Shown here: piece after piece, positions 4,500-6,893 of the stretch
Position numbering within the stretch: position 1 is the first letter of the stretch
Layout: the number at the start of each line of letters is the position of its first letter
Source of the DNA: an uncultured Paenibacillaceae bacterium
GTDB lineage: Bacteria > Bacillota > Bacilli > Paenibacillales > CALAME01
Length of the DNA stretch: 6,893 bases
Assembly: GCA_937983035.1 (NCBI GenBank)
Contig: CALKAN010000209.1
Coordinates: 1-6,893, forward strand
Direction: 5' to 3'
Notes under the pieces: model-generated
Database searches by the model: none
Told to the model about the DNA's origin: nothing
What the model saw: the letters and a program-made list of their open reading frames with translations, nothing else
Program-made: the position numbers and the translations under genes

Positions 4500-6341
4500 T
4501 TATTTTTCGGCAGGGCCGGCATACACAAGTTTTGTTTCCCATTCGATCAAAGAGCGGCGAAGATTGTCAGCATCTTCTTTGTCTTGATTCAAACGTTCAG
4601 ACAACGGCGAATGACCAGAACTGGCGTGTGCTGACATATAGTCTGAGACTGCGTTTGCCGGCAGCGAAATGTGAAGCGTCGCCGCCGCACCCGAAACAGA
4701 GGCAAGAGAACGATCCAGCGACAGCCTCATCTCAAGCGCTTCATGGCATTCAAGTTGAAACAAATGCCCGGCAAAGCGAATTTCCGCCAGCTGATTCGTT
4801 TTCAGCTTCACTTTGGCATGATGTTTGCCGTCATGCAGCAAGAGCGGAACAACATGATGCAGGCGTTGGCACGCTGCTTTTGGCTCGACTGCATATTTCC
4901 AGATCAAACGATTTTTTGAGGCGCGGATTTGTTTCTTGCAGCGGTAATCGTCTGTTTCCAGCACAAACTCCACTCCGTCAGGCAAAAAAGCGAATTGTGC
5001 ATTTTGAGTCGATTGGGGAAAGACATGACGCTGCTCCTTGCGCTCCCCTGTCGTGAACATGAAGCCTTCCCAGATTCCTTTCAACCATCCGCGGTCTCGA
5101 AAATGGTTTGCATTTTGCATGATCGGTTCTGCCAAAGGCAGCGGAACTTCCCCCAACCGATAATGGAACCCTTGCATGGAATGGATATAGCCTTTATCAT
5201 GGGTTCGCAACGCGCAAGCAAAAAACGCGCCGTTTTTTCTGAAAAAAGCATATCCGCTTTCCAAATCCGCAAATCGATTCTCTGCCGGCAGCTTTAATTC
5301 GATCAGTTCTTGCTGATTGCTTTTGTCCAGCGCATCGGATAATATTTTGTCCGCTAAAATGATCCCTGTCATCCCGAGATTGTTATACATATTGATTCGA
5401 GTGTACCGTTCAAATCCGCAGCGCATGTTGTGCGGCAAATAATTGGGCACGCAGCTGTACGATCCGTCTGCTTGCTTATATTTCAGCCAATTCGCAAAAA
5501 CAAGCTCAAACATCGGCTCATTTCTGCATTCAGAAGCACTCAGCACAGCCGTCAATGCCCCCCACGTAAACATCTGATAACGGCTTCTTTCCGCCATCGC
5601 TAAAGTCCCATCCATCGACAAAGCATGACCCAGCCATGACATTCCGCGTCGAACGACTGCAGCCATGCGCTCAGCGTGATTTTTCTGTTCAGCGGTCTTG
5701 GGAACAGACAAAGTCAGCACGGTTTTCAAAATGAACAAAATAAAAAGATGATACGCGATCGGCATGCCGTCTTTCACTTCGCCGGATTCAACGCTGTCAT
5801 TAATGAATCCGCTCGGCAATTGCGCATGTTCAACATAACTGACCAACCGCTCGGCATGATCCAAGTCTGCTTTCCGATATCCAAGCGAATCGGCAAACAT
5901 CTCCATTCCCCATTGCAGCGCTGCGCAATTCGTGTTAATTTGACCGCAATCATCTTCATATCCAGCATAAAAATCAGCAAATTGCTGCTTCGCTTGTTGT
6001 CGGTCTTCTTCCGGCAGCAACAGGAGGGCGCCCAAACTGTAATGAAACAGAAAAACTCTGCAAAACGGATTTACATGTTTCTTGTCTTTTAGCAGCTGAA
6101 CGGATCTTCGCACCATGCGCAAACATTTGTCCAAATGATCTGAATCCTTGCTGAATCGATAGACGCCTGCATAGATGAATGCTGCATTCGCCGGAGCATA
6201 ATTTTCGGAATAATCAGTCTCAAACGGATCCAACAGCGCTCCGGTTTCTTTATCCGTCCAGCTGTCAAGCACCGGAATAAAATTTGCAATCACGTTCCTC
6301 ATTCGTTCACGCATTTGTTTTAAATCATTATCATCGTTCAT
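4500..6341 (-). CDS. Unassigned 613-residue protein, toroid plus beta-domain layout (possible polysaccharide lyase or glycosidase-like)
   Basis: I do not recognise this gene with certainty. Residues 1 to about 345 are mostly helical and rich in Trp, Tyr, Phe and His. They include NYAPANAAFIYAG (47-59), HYSLGALLLL (100-109), GMPIAYHLFILFIL (192-205), MDGTLAMAERSRYQMFTWGA (243-262) and NMYNNLGMTGIILADKI (317-333). This pattern recalls the alpha/alpha toroid of heparinase II/III-like and related carbohydrate enzymes. Residues about 355-570 look beta-rich, as in the sandwich domain that follows such toroids. The C-terminus (about 580-606) is a charged helix. There is no signal peptide or membrane segment, so the product should be cytoplasmic and would act on imported oligosaccharides, if it is an enzyme at all. 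The start at 6341 has a strong AAGGAGGAG site. No sugar transporter or regulator lies nearby, and the gene appears to be monocistronic. Confidence 0.9.
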   Translation of the reverse strand: MNDDNDLKQMRERMRNVIANFIPVLDSWTDKETGALLDPFETDYSENYAPANAAFIYAGVYRFSKDSDHLDKCLRMVRRSVQLLKDKKHVNPFCRVFLFHYSLGALLLLPEEDRQQAKQQFADFYAGYEDDCGQINTNCAALQWGMEMFADSLGYRKADLDHAERLVSYVEHAQLPSGFINDSVESGEVKDGMPIAYHLFILFILKTVLTLSVPKTAEQKNHAERMAAVVRRGMSWLGHALSMDGTLAMAERSRYQMFTWGALTAVLSASECRNEPMFELVFANWLKYKQADGSYSCVPNYLPHNMRCGFERYTRINMYNNLGMTGIILADKILSDALDKSNQQELIELKLPAENRFADLESGYAFFRKNGAFFACALRTHDKGYIHSMQGFHYRLGEVPLPLAEPIMQNANHFRDRGWLKGIWEGFMFTTGERKEQRHVFPQSTQNAQFAFLPDGVEFVLETDDYRCKKQIRASKNRLIWKYAVEPKAACQRLHHVVPLLLHDGKHHAKVKLKTNQLAEIRFAGHLFQLECHEALEMRLSLDRSLASVSGAAATLHISLPANAVSDYMSAHASSGHSPLSERLNQDKEDADNLRRSLIEWETKLVYAGPAEK

Positions 6342-6544
6342 CCGTTCTCCTCCTTGCTATCTATCATTTGCAACGTGATGCCAAGTCCATTATTTTCTTC
6401 GACCAAGCATCATGGATTCCCTTTCGAAACGTTGAAACATTTCTGTTTGCAATTTCTTAAAACGAGGCTGTTGCCCAGGTCAATCAGCCTACCCCCTTCA
6501 TACAATGTATCGATAATATATTCGATCATTTTGGAGGGTATCTG
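6342..6544. other. Divergent intergenic region between the 613-codon gene and the LysM gene
   Basis: This 203-base region holds the ribosome binding site of the minus-strand gene next to 6342, and the CATACAAT box and GGAGGG site of the LysM gene. AT-rich symmetric elements lie at 6500-6510 (ATACA-A-TGTAT) and 6509-6526 (ATCGA, 8 bases, TCGAT). I found no convincing sigma-A promoter for the minus-strand gene, and a catabolite-control-like sequence near 6425-6440 has too many mismatches to call. Confidence 0.45.
6479..6506 (+). promoter_or_regulatory. Candidate sigma-E-like sporulation promoter of the LysM gene
   Basis: CATACAAT at 6499-6506 matches the -10 consensus I recall for Bacillus sigma-E. 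A partial -35 match, GTCAAT, begins at 6479 with spacing near the usual range. The start of transcription would fall about 30 bases before the ATG and include the ribosome binding site. No sigma-A pair with proper spacing was seen. The -35 half is weak. Confidence 0.35.
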
Positions 6545-6853
6545 ATGTTTCCTTATGTCGTTCGTCCCGGCGATACGCTGTGGTCGATTGCCAACCGATT
6601 TGGAACAACCGTTCAAGCCATTATGCAAGTCAATAATTTGACTTCGCCATTCGTATTTGTCGGTCAGACGATTTATATTCCGACACAAATCCCCGGTCCA
6701 AGCCCGGGACCAGGCCCGGGACCAGGCCCAGGACCAGGACCCGGTCCCGGTCCGGATCAAGGGCAGCTTCGGCGGCTGGAACAGCGCGTGAATCGCCTTG
6801 AAGCCGAAGTTAATCAATTGAATCGCAGAGTTCGCAGACTGGAAGGGAATTAA
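6545..6853 (+). CDS. Short LysM protein with Pro-Gly linker and C-terminal coiled coil
   Basis: This 102-residue protein has three clear parts. Residues 4-46 are one LysM domain (YVVRPGDTLWSIANRFG, then VQAIMQVNNL and VGQTIYIP), which binds N-acetylglucosamine-containing peptidoglycan. Residues 50-70 are a linker of nearly pure Pro-Gly. Residues 74-100 form a coiled coil with an unbroken heptad: positions a are L75, V82, V89, V96 and positions d are L78, L85, L92, L99, surrounded by Arg and Glu. No signal peptide or anchor precedes the LysM, which begins almost at the start Met. That is unlike secreted wall hydrolases but like spore-coat LysM proteins such as SafA. GGAGGG at 6533-6538 supports the ATG. 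With the CATACAAT box upstream, a mother-cell-made, cortex- or coat-associated oligomeric linker is plausible but unproven. Confidence 0.93.
   Translation: MFPYVVRPGDTLWSIANRFGTTVQAIMQVNNLTSPFVFVGQTIYIPTQIPGPSPGPGPGPGPGPGPGPGPDQGQLRRLEQRVNRLEAEVNQLNRRVRRLEGN
6692..6754 (+). repeat. Pro-Gly codon repeat in the LysM gene
   Basis: The linker is encoded by tandem CCN-GGN codons. Two near-perfect 12-base units containing CCGGGACCAGGC are followed by more diverged copies with changed third positions. The tract is prone to slippage, so linker length may vary between strains. Confidence 0.85.
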
Positions 6854-6856
6854 CAT

Positions 6857-6889
6857 TGTTGTATGCAAAATTTCCGCAACATTTCTTTT
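6857..6889 (+). terminator. Weak candidate terminator after the LysM gene
   Basis: TGTTG (6857-6861) and CAACA (6877-6881) can pair around a 15-base loop, followed by TTTCTTTT. The stem is short, so this is a weak call; the window ends just after it. Confidence 0.3.
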
Positions 6890-6893
6890 AAAA

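Noticed and set aside
4532..5297. Several plus-strand frames of 80-175 codons
   Set aside because: They lie within the 613-codon minus-strand gene, have no ribosome binding sites and look like no protein family.
6422..6442. Catabolite-control (cre-like) site upstream of the 613-codon gene
   Set aside because: The best alignment, TCGAAACGTTGAAA, has three mismatches at fixed positions of the consensus.
6410..6868. Minus-strand 152-codon frame with repeated Ser/Ala-Trp
   Set aside because: It is antisense to the LysM gene; the Trp repeats are the reverse reading of Pro-Gly codons.

Overview
The window looks like chromosomal DNA from an endospore-forming Bacillota, most likely a Paenibacillaceae-type Bacillales. 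This rests on strong AAGGAGG-like ribosome binding sites, moderate GC, a typical T-tailed terminator, a YtrA-type GntR regulator, a Gram-positive lipoprotein and a short LysM/Pro-Gly protein of the kind common in spore formers. Genus is inference only. No tRNA, rRNA, CRISPR array, insertion sequence or phage gene was seen.

Region 1 (1-2589, minus strand) reads right to left as a probable four-gene operon. A TTGCAT-N17-TATAGT promoter has its -10 box inside a 36-bp inverted repeat with AGTGT/ACACT cores. It is followed by a small multidrug-export-family membrane protein (2009-2509), a six-helix ABC-2-type permease (1187-1945, TTG start), a YtrA-type GntR repressor (782-1171) and an ABC ATPase (1-744) cut by the window edge. 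The gaps are 63, 15 and 37 bases, with no terminator between them. The simplest model is an autoregulated export or envelope-stress operon in which the internal repressor binds the palindrome at the head.

Region 2 (2591-3432, minus strand) is a single lipoprotein gene with its own sigma-A-like promoter and a strong terminator. The product has a SurA/PrsA-type chaperone domain but no parvulin domain. The terminator's T tract nearly touches the -35 box of the operon in region 1.

Region 3 (3363-3931) is a long AT-rich intergenic stretch between divergent genes. It holds two weak ORFs, a short direct repeat and a T-tailed hairpin, none of them secure.

Region 4 (3932-6341) has thpR (RNA 2',3'-cyclic phosphodiesterase) on the plus strand. 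It converges, 16 bases apart, on a 613-residue gene without signal peptide that I cannot name. That protein looks like an alpha-helical toroid followed by a beta-rich domain, the layout of some polysaccharide lyases and glycosidases.

Region 5 (6342-6893) is a divergent intergenic region followed by a 102-residue LysM protein with a Pro-Gly linker and a perfect heptad coiled coil. A CATACAAT box upstream suggests mother-cell sporulation control, so a spore-surface role is possible.

No clearly new defence or mobile system was found. The best leads are the operator and promoter architecture of the export operon, the modular LysM protein and the unassigned 613-residue protein.
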